Shown one piece after another: positions 8,726 through 17,622 of a stretch of DNA of 64,000 nucleotides. The notes beneath the pieces were generated by a model. The model searched no databases. It was not told the origin of the DNA and worked only from the letters and a program-made list of their open reading frames with translations. The DNA lies in NCBI RefSeq assembly GCF_004364975.1, contig NZ_SOBW01000007.1:930001-994000 (forward strand). Reading direction: 5' to 3'. The translations under genes were made by a program, and so were the position numbers. Source of the stretch: Gelidibacter sediminis (GTDB lineage Bacteria; Bacteroidota; Bacteroidia; Flavobacteriales; Flavobacteriaceae). Each line of letters starts with the position of its first letter. Within the stretch, counting starts at the first letter, position 1.

Positions 8726-9715
8726 ATGAAAGTAGCTGTTGTTGGTGCCACTGGAATGGTTGGCGAAGTAATGTTAAAAGTTCTAGAAGAACGAAATTTT
8801 CCTTTTACAGAGTTGATGCTGGTAGCGTCAGAAAGATCTGTTGGTAAAGAAATTAAATTTAAGAACAAAACCTATAAGGTAATTGGGTTAGCAGATGCTG
8901 TTGCTAACAAACCAGATGTTGCTCTATTTTCAGCAGGAGGCGATACGTCTTTAGAATGGGCTCCAAAATTTGCTGAGGCTGGAACAACCGTTATTGATAA
9001 TTCTTCAGCATGGAGAATGGATACTACAAAAAAGTTAATAGTTCCAGAAATTAATGCTGATCAACTTACCAAAGCAGATAAAATTATTGCGAACCCTAAT
9101 TGTTCTACCATTCAGTTGGTGATGACCTTAGCGCCACTGCATAAAAAATACGGTATTAAAAGAATTATTGTGTCTACCTACCAATCCATCACTGGTACCG
9201 GTTTAAAAGCCGTAAAACAGTTGGAAAATGAATTGGCAGGAGTCAAAGGCGAGATGGCCTACCCTTACCCAATCCATAAGAATGCCATTCCACATTGCGA
9301 CGTATTTGAAGAAAATGGCTACACCAAGGAAGAAATGAAATTGGTTAGGGAAACCCAAAAAATTCTCGACGACCGTTCTATTGCAGTTACTGCAACTGCC
9401 GTACGGATCCCTACTGAAGGTGGTCATAGTGAATCTGTAAACATTGAATTTGAGAATGATTTTGACGTCACTGATATTCGTAAACTATTAAGTCAGACGC
9501 CTGGAGTTGTCGTTCAGGACAATACGGACGTCAATACCTATCCAATGCCGATTTATGCCAATGGAAAAGACGATGTTTTTGTAGGTCGTATCCGTAGAGA
9601 CGGGTCACAGCCAAATTCCTTAAACCTTTGGATTGTCAGCGATAATTTGAGAAAGGGTGCTGCAACAAATACCATACAGATTGCTGAATATTTAGTTGCT
9701 CACAACTTAATTTAA
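8726..9715 (+). CDS. asd: Aspartate-semialdehyde dehydrogenase
   Basis: A 329-residue NADP enzyme that reduces aspartyl phosphate to aspartate semialdehyde, for lysine/diaminopimelate, threonine and methionine synthesis. The N-terminal Rossmann motif GATGMVG is at 7-13, the catalytic cysteine is C126 in NPNCST, and the active-site histidine lies in EGGHSESVN. It is flanked on both sides by terminators, so it is monocistronic. TACATTAG (8699-8706) is a weak -7 candidate. Confidence 0.95.
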   Translation: MKVAVVGATGMVGEVMLKVLEERNFPFTELMLVASERSVGKEIKFKNKTYKVIGLADAVANKPDVALFSAGGDTSLEWAPKFAEAGTTVIDNSSAWRMDTTKKLIVPEINADQLTKADKIIANPNCSTIQLVMTLAPLHKKYGIKRIIVSTYQSITGTGLKAVKQLENELAGVKGEMAYPYPIHKNAIPHCDVFEENGYTKEEMKLVRETQKILDDRSIAVTATAVRIPTEGGHSESVNIEFENDFDVTDIRKLLSQTPGVVVQDNTDVNTYPMPIYANGKDDVFVGRIRRDGSQPNSLNLWIVSDNLRKGAATNTIQIAEYLVAHNLI

Positions 9716-9760
9716 ATTTGCTTAAACTATAATTTATATCTTAATTAAATATTAAAAAGT

Positions 9761-9789
9761 CCCCTACAACAATTTGTAGGGGCTTTTTT
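9761..9789 (+). terminator. Rho-independent terminator after asd
   Basis: Perfect 8-bp stem CCCCTACA (9761-9768) / TGTAGGGG (9775-9782), loop of 6, followed by a T run. Confidence 0.9.
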
Positions 9790-9792
9790 GTT

Positions 9793-9800
9793 TATTTTTG
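9793..9800 (+). promoter_or_regulatory. Putative -7 promoter box for the prolyl oligopeptidase gene
   Basis: TATTTTTG matches TAnnTTTG exactly and lies 28 bases upstream of the ATG. A TTTG at 9773-9776, inside the asd terminator hairpin, is a possible -33 box with 16 bases between them. If so, terminator and promoter overlap. Confidence 0.5.
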
Positions 9801-9828
9801 AAACACAACACCAAACCCGTTTACTCTT

Positions 9829-11994
9829 ATGAAAAACTTAGCGCTTGCCGTGGTAATCTTAACTACAATTACCGCCTGCAAAACTGAAAATGAACTCAAA
9901 AATTCCAATGCAATTGCTGTGACGTATCCTGAAACAAAAACTGTAGATTCTGTAGATACTTATTTTGGAGAACAAGTTAAAGATCCTTACCGTTGGCTCG
10001 AAGACGACAGAAGTGAAGAAACTGGTGAATGGGTAAAAGCCCAAAATCAAGTAACTGGCGATTATCTCGCAAATATTCCATACCGTCAAGCACTGAAAGA
10101 CCGTTTGGAAGAAATCTGGAATTATGAAAAAGTAGGCGCCCCGTTTGTTGAAGGTGATTATACCTATTTCTATAAAAATGACGGTCTTCAAAACCAATCT
10201 GTTATCTACAGAAAGAAAAATAACCAGGATAAAGAAGAAGTTTTCCTAGACCCTAACACTTTCAGTAGCGATGGTACAGTTTCTTTAGGCGCTATAAGTT
10301 TTTCTAAAAACGGTAAAACCCTGGCCTATTCCATTTCAGAAGGTGGTAGCGATTGGCGTAAAGTCATCATTATGGATACGGAAACTAAAGAACAAATTGA
10401 AGACACTTTAGTTGATGTCAAATTCAGTGGTATTTCCTGGAAAAACAATGAAGGATTTTATTACTCTAGTTATGATAAACCTAAAGGCAGTGAGCTTTCC
10501 GCTAAGACTGATCAGCATAAACTTTTTTATCATAAGTTAGGCACGCCTCAAAAGCAAGATCAATTGATTTATGGTGGGACACCTGAAGAGAAGCACCGCT
10601 ATGTTGGTGGCAATGTTACGGAAGACGGCAAATACTTGTTTATTTATCCTAGAACCTCAACGTCTGGTTCTAAGTTATTGATGCAGGATCTTTCTAAACC
10701 AAATAGTAAAATTGTAACAATTTTAGATGATTTCAATTCCGATTCTTCGGTTATAGAAAATGTAGGCAGCACACTATACATCATCACCAATAAAAATGCA
10801 CCCAACCAAAAGGTGGTCACTGTAGATGCTTCAAATCCGAGTCCAGAACATTGGAAGGATTTTATCCCAGAAACAGAAAATGTGTTAAGTGTCTCTACAA
10901 GTAGCGGTTATATTTTTGCACGTTATATGGTGGATGCCGTATCTCAAGTAAAACAGTACGACTACGATGGTAAATTAGTAAGAGAAATTGAACTTCCCGG
11001 AGTTGGAAGTGCTGGCGGGTTTGGAGGAAAAAAGGAAGACAAAACGATATATTACTCGTTCTCTAATTACATCACTCCAAGTACAATATATACATTGAAT
11101 CCTAAAACGGGAGTATCAGAAGTGTACAAAAAACCAGAAATCAAGTATAATCCTGACAATTTTGAGAGCAAACAAGTATTTTACAATTCAAAAGATGGTA
11201 CGAAAATCCCTATGATTATTTCGTATAAAAAAGGCATAGAACTTAATGGCAAAAACCCAACTATTTTATATAGTTACGGTGGTTTCAACATTTCATTGAC
11301 GCCATCATTTAGCATTGCTAATGCGGTTTGGATGGAGCAAGGTGGCGTATATGCCGTACCTAATATTCGCGGCGGTGGCGAGTATGGAAAAAAATGGCAT
11401 GATGCAGGGACACAGCTAAAAAAGCAGAATGTGTTTGACGATTTTATCGCAGCTGCAGAATATTTAATTGACAACAACTATACCTCATCAGATTATCTAG
11501 CAATTCGCGGGGGATCAAACGGTGGATTATTAGTTGGTGCCACCATGACGCAACGTCCAGACTTAGTCAAAGTTGCCATCCCAGCAGTTGGGGTGTTGGA
11601 CATGTTACGTTACCATACATTTACCTCAGGTGCAGGTTGGGCTTATGATTACGGCACATCTGAAGATAACAAAGAAATGTTTGAGTATTTAAAAGGCTAC
11701 TCGCCAGTTCATAATGTTAGAGAAGGTGTGGAATATCCAGCAACGATGATTACCACTGGAGACCATGATGACCGTGTAGTGCCTGCCCATAGTTTTAAAT
11801 TTGCCGCAGAATTACAGAGCAAACAAACGGGTACGAATCCAACCTTAATCAGAATTGAAACGGATGCAGGCCATGGTGCAGGAACTCCTGTAAGCAAAAC
11901 CATTGAGCAATATGCTGACATATTCGGTTTCACACTTTACAATATGGGTTATAAAGTTTTGCCAAATAAAACAAAGGCAAAGATTAAAGGATAA
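9829..11994 (+). CDS. Prolyl oligopeptidase family serine peptidase (S9A), lipoprotein
   Basis: A 721-residue post-proline endopeptidase. A lipoprotein signal with lipobox TAC ends near residue 17, so the enzyme should be anchored in the periplasm or outer membrane. The N-terminal seven-bladed propeller is followed by the alpha/beta-hydrolase domain with NIRGGGEYG, the nucleophile S563 in GGSNGG, an Asp in DHDDRVVP and a His in DAGHGAG. Length and motif order are complete. It is flanked by terminators. Confidence 0.94.
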   Translation: MKNLALAVVILTTITACKTENELKNSNAIAVTYPETKTVDSVDTYFGEQVKDPYRWLEDDRSEETGEWVKAQNQVTGDYLANIPYRQALKDRLEEIWNYEKVGAPFVEGDYTYFYKNDGLQNQSVIYRKKNNQDKEEVFLDPNTFSSDGTVSLGAISFSKNGKTLAYSISEGGSDWRKVIIMDTETKEQIEDTLVDVKFSGISWKNNEGFYYSSYDKPKGSELSAKTDQHKLFYHKLGTPQKQDQLIYGGTPEEKHRYVGGNVTEDGKYLFIYPRTSTSGSKLLMQDLSKPNSKIVTILDDFNSDSSVIENVGSTLYIITNKNAPNQKVVTVDASNPSPEHWKDFIPETENVLSVSTSSGYIFARYMVDAVSQVKQYDYDGKLVREIELPGVGSAGGFGGKKEDKTIYYSFSNYITPSTIYTLNPKTGVSEVYKKPEIKYNPDNFESKQVFYNSKDGTKIPMIISYKKGIELNGKNPTILYSYGGFNISLTPSFSIANAVWMEQGGVYAVPNIRGGGEYGKKWHDAGTQLKKQNVFDDFIAAAEYLIDNNYTSSDYLAIRGGSNGGLLVGATMTQRPDLVKVAIPAVGVLDMLRYHTFTSGAGWAYDYGTSEDNKEMFEYLKGYSPVHNVREGVEYPATMITTGDHDDRVVPAHSFKFAAELQSKQTGTNPTLIRIETDAGHGAGTPVSKTIEQYADIFGFTLYNMGYKVLPNKTKAKIKG

Positions 11995-12016
11995 TAAAAT
12001 CAATTTTTGAACTATA

Positions 12017-12060
12017 AAAACCTTTCAGTCTTTTCTATGGATTGAAAGGTTTTGTTTTAT
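12017..12060 (+). terminator. Rho-independent terminator after the S9 peptidase gene
   Basis: Perfect 11-bp stem AAAACCTTTCA (12017-12027) / TGAAAGGTTTT (12043-12053), followed by a T-rich stretch. It lies only 8 bases before the next ATG, so the ABC gene promoter must overlap or readthrough must occur. Confidence 0.8.
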
Positions 12061-12067
12061 AGACAAC

Positions 12068-13048
12068 ATGCTAAACGTTAAAAACATTACTTTTTCATAC
12101 AACGCCAAAGACACGGAAAATCCTGTGTTGAAGGATTTAGAGTTTGCGGTGGAACAAGGTGAACACCTTTCCATTATTGGGGAAAGTGGTTCTGGGAAAT
12201 CGACACTCTTAAAACTGATTTACGGCGAATATGATTTAAATGAAGGTCAAATTTTTTGGAAGGACAATGAAATTTTAGGCCCTAAATACAATCTCGTTGT
12301 AGGTTATGAGTATATGAAATACGTAGCGCAGGAATTTGATTTGATGCCTTATATCACCGTTGAAGAAAATGTGGGCAAACACTTATCCAACTTTTTCCCG
12401 GAAGAGAAAAAGGAGCGTATTAAAGAGCTTTTAGAAGTTGTCGAATTAGAAGATTTTGCAAAAACGAAAGTCAAAACTTTAAGTGGTGGACAAAAGCAAC
12501 GTGTCGCCTTGGCAAGAGCTTTGGCAAAACAACCGGAGATTATTCTCTTGGATGAACCTTTTAGTCATATTGATAATTTTCAGAAGCAATCCTTACGCCG
12601 AAGTGTGTTTAAATATCTGAAAGAAAAGCAAATCACTTGCCTTGTGGCCACGCATGATAAAGAAGATGTATTAGGTTTCGCAGATCGGATGTTAGTCATA
12701 CACGATTCTAAGATTATCGCAAATAATTCTCCTCAAGAGCTGTATCGCAACCCAGAAACACCATTAATTGCCTCTTTTTTTGGTGAAGTAAATATGCTGA
12801 ATACCGAAATTATTTACGCACATCAACTCCAATCTGTTGACGAATCGAATCTTAAAGCTCGAGTGATTCGAAATTATTTTAAAGGTCCATATTATTTAAT
12901 TGAAGCAGTACATCAGGAGATAATCCTCAGATTTGAGCATCCTACGGCTTTAGAAGTTGATTCAGAAGTTTTCCTTAAGATTCTGTCACGCTATCGCAAA
13001 CGCGCCGTAAAGGCCATGATGTGTAAGAGAAAGCTGTTCGGGTTGTAA
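12068..13048 (+). CDS. ABC transporter ATP-binding protein (PotA/FbpC-like)
   Basis: A 326-residue ABC ATPase with Walker A GESGSGKST (about 38-46), signature LSGGQKQR near 138, Walker B IILLDEPFS near 158 and the switch His in ATHDKED. The C-terminal approximately 90 residues resemble a TOBE-type domain of importers. No permease or binding protein is nearby, so the substrate is unknown. The last 21 codons overlap the convergent phosphopantetheinyl transferase gene; that tail (after ILSRYRK) looks like run-on sequence rather than a conserved end. Confidence 0.85.
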   Translation: MLNVKNITFSYNAKDTENPVLKDLEFAVEQGEHLSIIGESGSGKSTLLKLIYGEYDLNEGQIFWKDNEILGPKYNLVVGYEYMKYVAQEFDLMPYITVEENVGKHLSNFFPEEKKERIKELLEVVELEDFAKTKVKTLSGGQKQRVALARALAKQPEIILLDEPFSHIDNFQKQSLRRSVFKYLKEKQITCLVATHDKEDVLGFADRMLVIHDSKIIANNSPQELYRNPETPLIASFFGEVNMLNTEIIYAHQLQSVDESNLKARVIRNYFKGPYYLIEAVHQEIILRFEHPTALEVDSEVFLKILSRYRKRAVKAMMCKRKLFGL

Positions 13049-13555
13049 ATGCCCGTTCATATAAAATTGCGGAATTCCTCTACTATTTTTGATAACTGCG
13101 ACAAACTTGTCAACTACATTTTTATAAGCAGCATAGGCTTTTATAGCCTGTTGGACACTTTCAGAATGTTGGGTAGGATAATCTAAACTTGAAAATTGAA
13201 ACAGTTTTGAAATCCACTGCGGATTTGAACACGCCGTAGTCTGGATAAAACTCTTATCGGTTGTTGTAGCTGTTGCAATAGACTGACTTTTATAAATGAC
13301 GTGACCTTGATTAGAATCTAACACAATACATTTAAAATCGGTTGGATTAAAACGGATCTTTCCCTCAGCTCTTGAGGTAATTTTATAAACACTTTCCTTC
13401 ATCGTCCATAAGCGCCAGATATTTTGAAATTGCTGGTCGTCAGAACGAATGAAATCCTGTTCTTCTGTGGTGAATAACTTGTCCAAAAAGCGTTGTTCTT
13501 GCCAACGGGAATTGCGTTTCGCAAATTCTAAATCGACAATATCGTTACCAATCAT
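12986..13555 (-). CDS. 4'-phosphopantetheinyl transferase
   Basis: A 189-residue enzyme expected to transfer phosphopantetheine from CoA to the Ser of an acyl carrier protein. The magnesium-binding motif GNDIVDL is at 3-9, and the WTMKES motif (50-55, with K53 and E54) is complete. It is the last gene of the type III PKS operon and its start overlaps the ACP stop by one base, so that ACP is its obvious partner. It may also modify the flexirubin ACP, since no other such gene is seen in the window. Confidence 0.88.
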   Translation of the reverse strand: MIGNDIVDLEFAKRNSRWQEQRFLDKLFTTEEQDFIRSDDQQFQNIWRLWTMKESVYKITSRAEGKIRFNPTDFKCIVLDSNQGHVIYKSQSIATATTTDKSFIQTTACSNPQWISKLFQFSSLDYPTQHSESVQQAIKAYAAYKNVVDKFVAVIKNSRGIPQFYMNGHLQPEQLSLTHHGLYGAFAIA

Positions 13556-13806
13556 TAGGAAGCGATTTTGGAATTGACAATGGCCATAGCTGCTTTTACG
13601 GAAAGCATTTGTTCCATTTCCTCATTCTCGATGCGGATGTCAAATTCGTCCTCCACATCTAAAATAATGTCTACTAAATTCGCAGAATTTATTTTTAAAT
13701 CGCCCACAAAAGTTGTTTCTTCTGACAAATTATTGAAAGCGTCTTCATCCTGCACATAAGGTTGGACAATAGTTTTCAATTTGGCTATTAAATCTTCGTT
13801 TTTCAT
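13555..13806 (-). CDS. Acyl carrier protein of the type III PKS operon
   Basis: An 83-residue acidic acyl carrier protein. The usual DSL attachment motif is replaced by NSA, but Ser41 sits exactly where phosphopantetheine is attached (DLKINSANLVDI, then DVEDEF helix). It lies between the ketosynthase (31-base gap) and the phosphopantetheinyl transferase (1-base overlap). Probably carries the growing acyl chain in this operon. The atypical motif suggests a dedicated carrier rather than the fatty-acid ACP. Confidence 0.88.
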   Translation of the reverse strand: MKNEDLIAKLKTIVQPYVQDEDAFNNLSEETTFVGDLKINSANLVDIILDVEDEFDIRIENEEMEQMLSVKAAMAIVNSKIAS

Positions 13807-13837
13807 AAATTGTAGGCTCTAGAATTTGTATAAAGAT

Positions 13838-15106
13838 TTAGTTATAAGTCTTAAAGATAATACAAGCGTTAACATCACCAAAACCAAAACTGGCTTTTGC
13901 GGCTATGTTCAACGTTTTATTGAGCATTTGTTTCGGTATTTTTTCGTCAGCGATGAGCTCTAGAATTTCAGGATGCACATCGTGACAATTGATGTTTGGG
14001 AACACAAACTGTTCCTTCAATTGCAAAACCGCTGCCACACTTTCAATGCTTCCCGCTGCTGCAAGGCAATGGCCCACCATCGATTTTAAAGAGTTGATAT
14101 ACGGAAAATTAGCACCTTTCCTCCCCAAAGCTTTGGTCCAATTTTCAATTTCGAGACTGTCTTTTGAAGTGGCGGTCAAATGCCCGTTTATGGTATCAAT
14201 AGCGCTGGCTTCAATTTTCGAATCTTTAATAGCATTTGTAATGCAGCGTTGCACGGCTTCCGCATTAGGAGCAGTCAATGTGCCACCATTACGCTGGCCT
14301 CCCGAGTTGACTTGACCTCCCAACACCTCCGCATAAATGGTAGCGCCACGTTCTAAAGCACTTTCTAATGATTCTAGAACCATGGCGCCGGCGCCACTTC
14401 CGGGTACAAATCCGCTTGCCGAGGCACTCATTGGTCGTGATCCTTCTTGCGGGGAATCATTATGTTTATAAGTCATGACCCGCATGGCGTCAAATCCGCC
14501 CCAAATATAAGGCCCATCATCACTACAACTCCCGACTAACATCCGTTTGGCCTGTCCGTTCTTGATGCGTTCAAATCCCATCAAAATAGCTTCGGTTCCA
14601 GTGGTGCATGCGGACGAATTGGTGGTCACCTGATTTCCCAGTCCGAGAATCCCACCAAGATATGCGCTGATGCCACTGGCCATAGTCTGTAAAACCACCG
14701 TACTGCCCATTCGTTTCACCTCACCAGCATCTACTTTATAAATCGCTTCGCGGAATTTATCAACCCCCGAAGTTCCAGTACCAAATACACAGCCGCTGTC
14801 ATAATCCAAATCACTCTCCGCATCAATTTCTAAACCGGCATCCTTCCAAGCATCCATTCCTGCCATACATCCATATAAGATCCCTGAGCTATTAAATCCG
14901 CGGAGTTGTAATGGTGTGAGATATTCTAATTTTTTTTCTTCTGAAACCTGCGGAATCCCACCAATACAGCAGGAAAAATTAGCCGCTTTTAAATTGTCGT
15001 GATAGGCAATGCCGGATGTCCCGAGCTTAATCGCTTTAGTAAACGCTTCCAAGCCCACACCGTTTGGTGCTACAACACCCATACCCGTAATTACAACTCT
15101 AGTCAT
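13838..15106 (-). CDS. Beta-ketoacyl-ACP synthase (FabF-like), type III PKS operon
   Basis: A 422-residue condensing enzyme. The catalytic triad is complete: C167 in SSACTTG, H309 and H346 in VGHCLAA. The segment around the first His is NGHLTATSKD instead of the common NAHGTxTxxND, marking a divergent subfamily. It probably performs decarboxylative Claisen condensations on the operon ACP, supplying a chain to the type III PKS. Its start overlaps the dehydratase end by 8 bases. Confidence 0.9.
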   Translation of the reverse strand: MTRVVITGMGVVAPNGVGLEAFTKAIKLGTSGIAYHDNLKAANFSCCIGGIPQVSEEKKLEYLTPLQLRGFNSSGILYGCMAGMDAWKDAGLEIDAESDLDYDSGCVFGTGTSGVDKFREAIYKVDAGEVKRMGSTVVLQTMASGISAYLGGILGLGNQVTTNSSACTTGTEAILMGFERIKNGQAKRMLVGSCSDDGPYIWGGFDAMRVMTYKHNDSPQEGSRPMSASASGFVPGSGAGAMVLESLESALERGATIYAEVLGGQVNSGGQRNGGTLTAPNAEAVQRCITNAIKDSKIEASAIDTINGHLTATSKDSLEIENWTKALGRKGANFPYINSLKSMVGHCLAAAGSIESVAAVLQLKEQFVFPNINCHDVHPEILELIADEKIPKQMLNKTLNIAAKASFGFGDVNACIIFKTYN

Positions 15107-15554
15107 TTCCTTTAGGTTTTAACATTCCTGAAATGGTGCCTCTGCAGACCAATTCCTCCTTTTGATTAAAAAGTTTCACGTTGCATTTTAATTTATGAAA
15201 TCGGAAAACCACTTTTTCTGAAATAACGGTTACTGTTTCGCCAGGAAAAACAGGCAGATAAAAATCCACAGCGCTTGAGGTTAAGGCGATTTCTGGTTTA
15301 AAATTCTCAGTAATTTCATCCTTTAACAGATAGATTCCTAAGCACACCACTCCAATTTGTGCCATGCACTCGGTTAAAATGACGCCAGGAGTTACAGGTT
15401 GATTTCTAAAATGTCCTTTATAAAAATATTCAGTTTCTTTAAATGTATAATTCCCCGTAACACCTTCTTCTGAAATTCGGGAAAGTCCATCCACAAACAG
15501 AAACGGCGGTTCGTAGGGCAAAAGTTTAAGAATGTGCTCTGTATCCATTATCAT
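15099..15554 (-). CDS. 3-hydroxyacyl-ACP dehydratase, FabZ-like, type III PKS operon
   Basis: A hot-dog-fold dehydratase of about 152 residues. The FabZ catalytic residues are present: H48 in GHFRNQPVTPG and E62 in TECMAQ. It should remove water from 3-hydroxyacyl-ACP. The frame is open to 15605, but that would overlap the upstream reductase gene by 23 bases; the Met at 15554 (or 15548) immediately precedes the conserved DTEHILKLLPY start and is preferred. The stop overlaps the KS start. Confidence 0.85.
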   Translation of the reverse strand: MIMDTEHILKLLPYEPPFLFVDGLSRISEEGVTGNYTFKETEYFYKGHFRNQPVTPGVILTECMAQIGVVCLGIYLLKDEITENFKPEIALTSSAVDFYLPVFPGETVTVISEKVVFRFHKLKCNVKLFNQKEELVCRGTISGMLKPKGND

Positions 15555-15582
15555 AAAATCTCTGAGATTAATTTGAAGGTTT

Positions 15583-16386
15583 TTAAGAAATATGTTCGCC
15601 GCCATCCACAGGAATCACACAGCCATTAATCCAACGCGCCTCGTCTTTACTCAGCAGATACACCGCATTGGCCACATCCTCTGGAGTGGTTAAGCGTTTG
15701 AACGGATTTCTCTTTAGGGCATGTGCTTTCAGTGCTTCACTGCCGGGAATCATTCTCAAAGATGCCGTGTCTGTTATACCCGCTTGAATGCAATTGGCCC
15801 GAATTCCGAAGGGTGCAAATTCCAATGCAATATTTCTGGTAATCGCTTCTAAGGTCACTTTCGCTGCGGAAACTGCGGCATAATTCTGTAAAGCTTTGGT
15901 ATTACCTTCACTCGTAAAACTAATGATTCTAGCATCGTCAGAAAATAATTTTGCTTCAAAAACGGCTTGCGTCCAGTCGTATAAACTAATGGCCATAGCG
16001 TTGATGGTCAAATTGAAATCGTCCGTATGTAACCTAGGTTGATCTTCTGAAAGCATCGGTTTTAAATTGCCTCTAGCTACGCTATGCACCAAGGTCCGAA
16101 TGCGCCCTTGTGAACCACAAAGCTTGCTTATTTCTGACACCAATTCATTGCGCTTTTCAACTTTAAAAGCATCGGCATTAAAGGCTTTAAACTCCACTCC
16201 AGTACTGCGGATGGTTTCAAATTCTGCTTGAATACGGTCTTCTTGGGCGCGTGGATTACGGTGAATGATACAAATATTCATACCATGATTGGCTAAAGTC
16301 TTGGCCGTTGCCAATCCCAATCCACTGGAGCCCCCCAAAATAAGCGCCCAATAATTTTTATCTTCAAAATCCTTTTTCATATCCAA
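15583..16386 (-). CDS. SDR-family enoyl-ACP reductase (FabL/FabI-like)
   Basis: A 267-residue short-chain dehydrogenase. The nucleotide motif is GGSSGLG (18-24). The catalytic pair is Y169 and K176, spaced Y-x6-K, which marks FabI/FabL enoyl-ACP reductases rather than the Y-x3-K of ketoreductases. The sequence FTSEGN before it and EFAPFGIRANC after it recall Bacillus FabL. It should reduce trans-2-enoyl-ACP with NAD(P)H, so the chain made by this operon is likely saturated at one or more positions. Often misannotated as FabG. Confidence 0.8.
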   Translation of the reverse strand: MDMKKDFEDKNYWALILGGSSGLGLATAKTLANHGMNICIIHRNPRAQEDRIQAEFETIRSTGVEFKAFNADAFKVEKRNELVSEISKLCGSQGRIRTLVHSVARGNLKPMLSEDQPRLHTDDFNLTINAMAISLYDWTQAVFEAKLFSDDARIISFTSEGNTKALQNYAAVSAAKVTLEAITRNIALEFAPFGIRANCIQAGITDTASLRMIPGSEALKAHALKRNPFKRLTTPEDVANAVYLLSKDEARWINGCVIPVDGGEHIS

Positions 16387-16419
16387 ACTAAATAGTCATG
16401 CTAACGCTTCGCTTGTAAT

Positions 16420-17472
16420 TTACCATTGTAATAAAATCCGTTGTGCAGAAAACCCTGGTCCAAAACTTAACATCAGGCCGGTATCGCCTTTAGGCAAGTC
16501 CCGTTCCATAAAACGTTCCAAAACATAGAGCACGGTTGCGCTACTCATGTTGCCATACAATTTAAGGACTTCTTTGGTATCCTCAATGTTTTTTCCCAAA
16601 CTACCGAACAGTTCCTCTACCGTTTGTACTATTTTTTTACCTCCGGGGTGAAAAATGAGATGGTCAACATCATCAATACGCATCTGATTACGCTCTAAGA
16701 ATGGATAAACAATATTCGGAAAATGGTTTGAAATGGTTTCGGGGACTGCTTTATCCAAAATCATTTGCAATCCCGTATTAACAAGTTTAAATCCCATCAT
16801 TTGTTCCGCATCGTAAAAATGGTACATGGCTTCGTCGAGAATTTCCGGACCTGAATCCGCTTCATAAGAAGACAAGATCACGCTTGCAGCGCCATCACCA
16901 AAAATAGCAGCACTTACAATATTTGCCATGGAATAATCGTCGAGTTGGAAAGTCGCGGTGGGCGATTCTACCGCGATGACTATAGCGCGTTTATTGGGAT
17001 TCGCCTTCAAAAAATTCTTTGCATATATAATGCCCGAAACTCCGGCGGCACAACCCATTTCTGTCACCGGCAAGCGGATGATATCCTGACGCATTTTTAA
17101 CCGATTGATGAGATAAGCGTCCAAAGAGGGAATCATAATGCCGGTGCAGCTGACCGTAATAATATAATCAATATCTGTAGGCTGAAGCTTAGCTTTTGCC
17201 AGTGATTTTAACAGAGCTTGTTCACCTAATTTGATCACCTCGCGGGTGTAAATATCATTTTTTTCTTCGAAAGAGCTATTCAAAAACACCTCTTCTGCAT
17301 CCATAATGGAATACCGCTTGTCCACACCTGCATTTTCGAATAACTTGATCACTTTACGCTGAAAACGCTCTTCCTGACCCTCCAACCACACACTTAAATA
17401 GGGAATGATATCCTTAGTGTTTCTAGAATATTTTGGTAATTGCTTGGCGACGGCCGTAATTTTTACTTTCAT
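16420..17472 (-). CDS. Type III polyketide synthase (chalcone/stilbene synthase-like)
   Basis: A 350-residue homodimeric condensing enzyme that extends an acyl starter with malonyl-CoA and cyclises it. The complete Cys-His-Asn triad is visible: C141 in MGCAAG, H275 in FHPGG, and N308 in YGNMSS. The C-terminal SFGPGF loop is typical. Bacterial members make pyrones or alkylresorcinols from long acyl starters. Here the neighbouring KS/DH/ER/ACP set suggests a fatty acyl starter. The product is not predictable from sequence. A 33-base gap separates it from the reductase gene downstream. Confidence 0.92.
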   Translation of the reverse strand: MKVKITAVAKQLPKYSRNTKDIIPYLSVWLEGQEERFQRKVIKLFENAGVDKRYSIMDAEEVFLNSSFEEKNDIYTREVIKLGEQALLKSLAKAKLQPTDIDYIITVSCTGIMIPSLDAYLINRLKMRQDIIRLPVTEMGCAAGVSGIIYAKNFLKANPNKRAIVIAVESPTATFQLDDYSMANIVSAAIFGDGAASVILSSYEADSGPEILDEAMYHFYDAEQMMGFKLVNTGLQMILDKAVPETISNHFPNIVYPFLERNQMRIDDVDHLIFHPGGKKIVQTVEELFGSLGKNIEDTKEVLKLYGNMSSATVLYVLERFMERDLPKGDTGLMLSFGPGFSAQRILLQW

Positions 17473-17493
17473 GATAATGATACTTTTATGGAA

Positions 17494-17518
17494 CGCTGAT
17501 GACGCTGATACTGCTGAT
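17494..17518. repeat. Short tandem GCTGAT repeat, 9-base period
   Basis: GCTGAT occurs at 17495, 17504 and 17513, exactly 9 bases apart, in the 150-base gap between the methyltransferase and type III PKS genes. From memory, similar short ATCAGCG-type strings recur between genes in many Bacteroidota genomes. The same gap also has a 9-bp direct repeat CCTCAAACC at 17601-17609 and 17615-17623. Confidence 0.4.
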
Positions 17519-17622
17519 TTTAATGGATTTTATTCACAAGTAATACTTCGATTATAAAAATTTCAAATGCTTAATCTAACTTTAATGTCTTTTCCATTCA
17601 CCTCAAACCCAAAACCTCAAAC

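Noticed and set aside
15555-15605. Longer dehydratase start at 15605
   Set aside because: It overlaps the upstream reductase and adds residues not seen in FabZ proteins.
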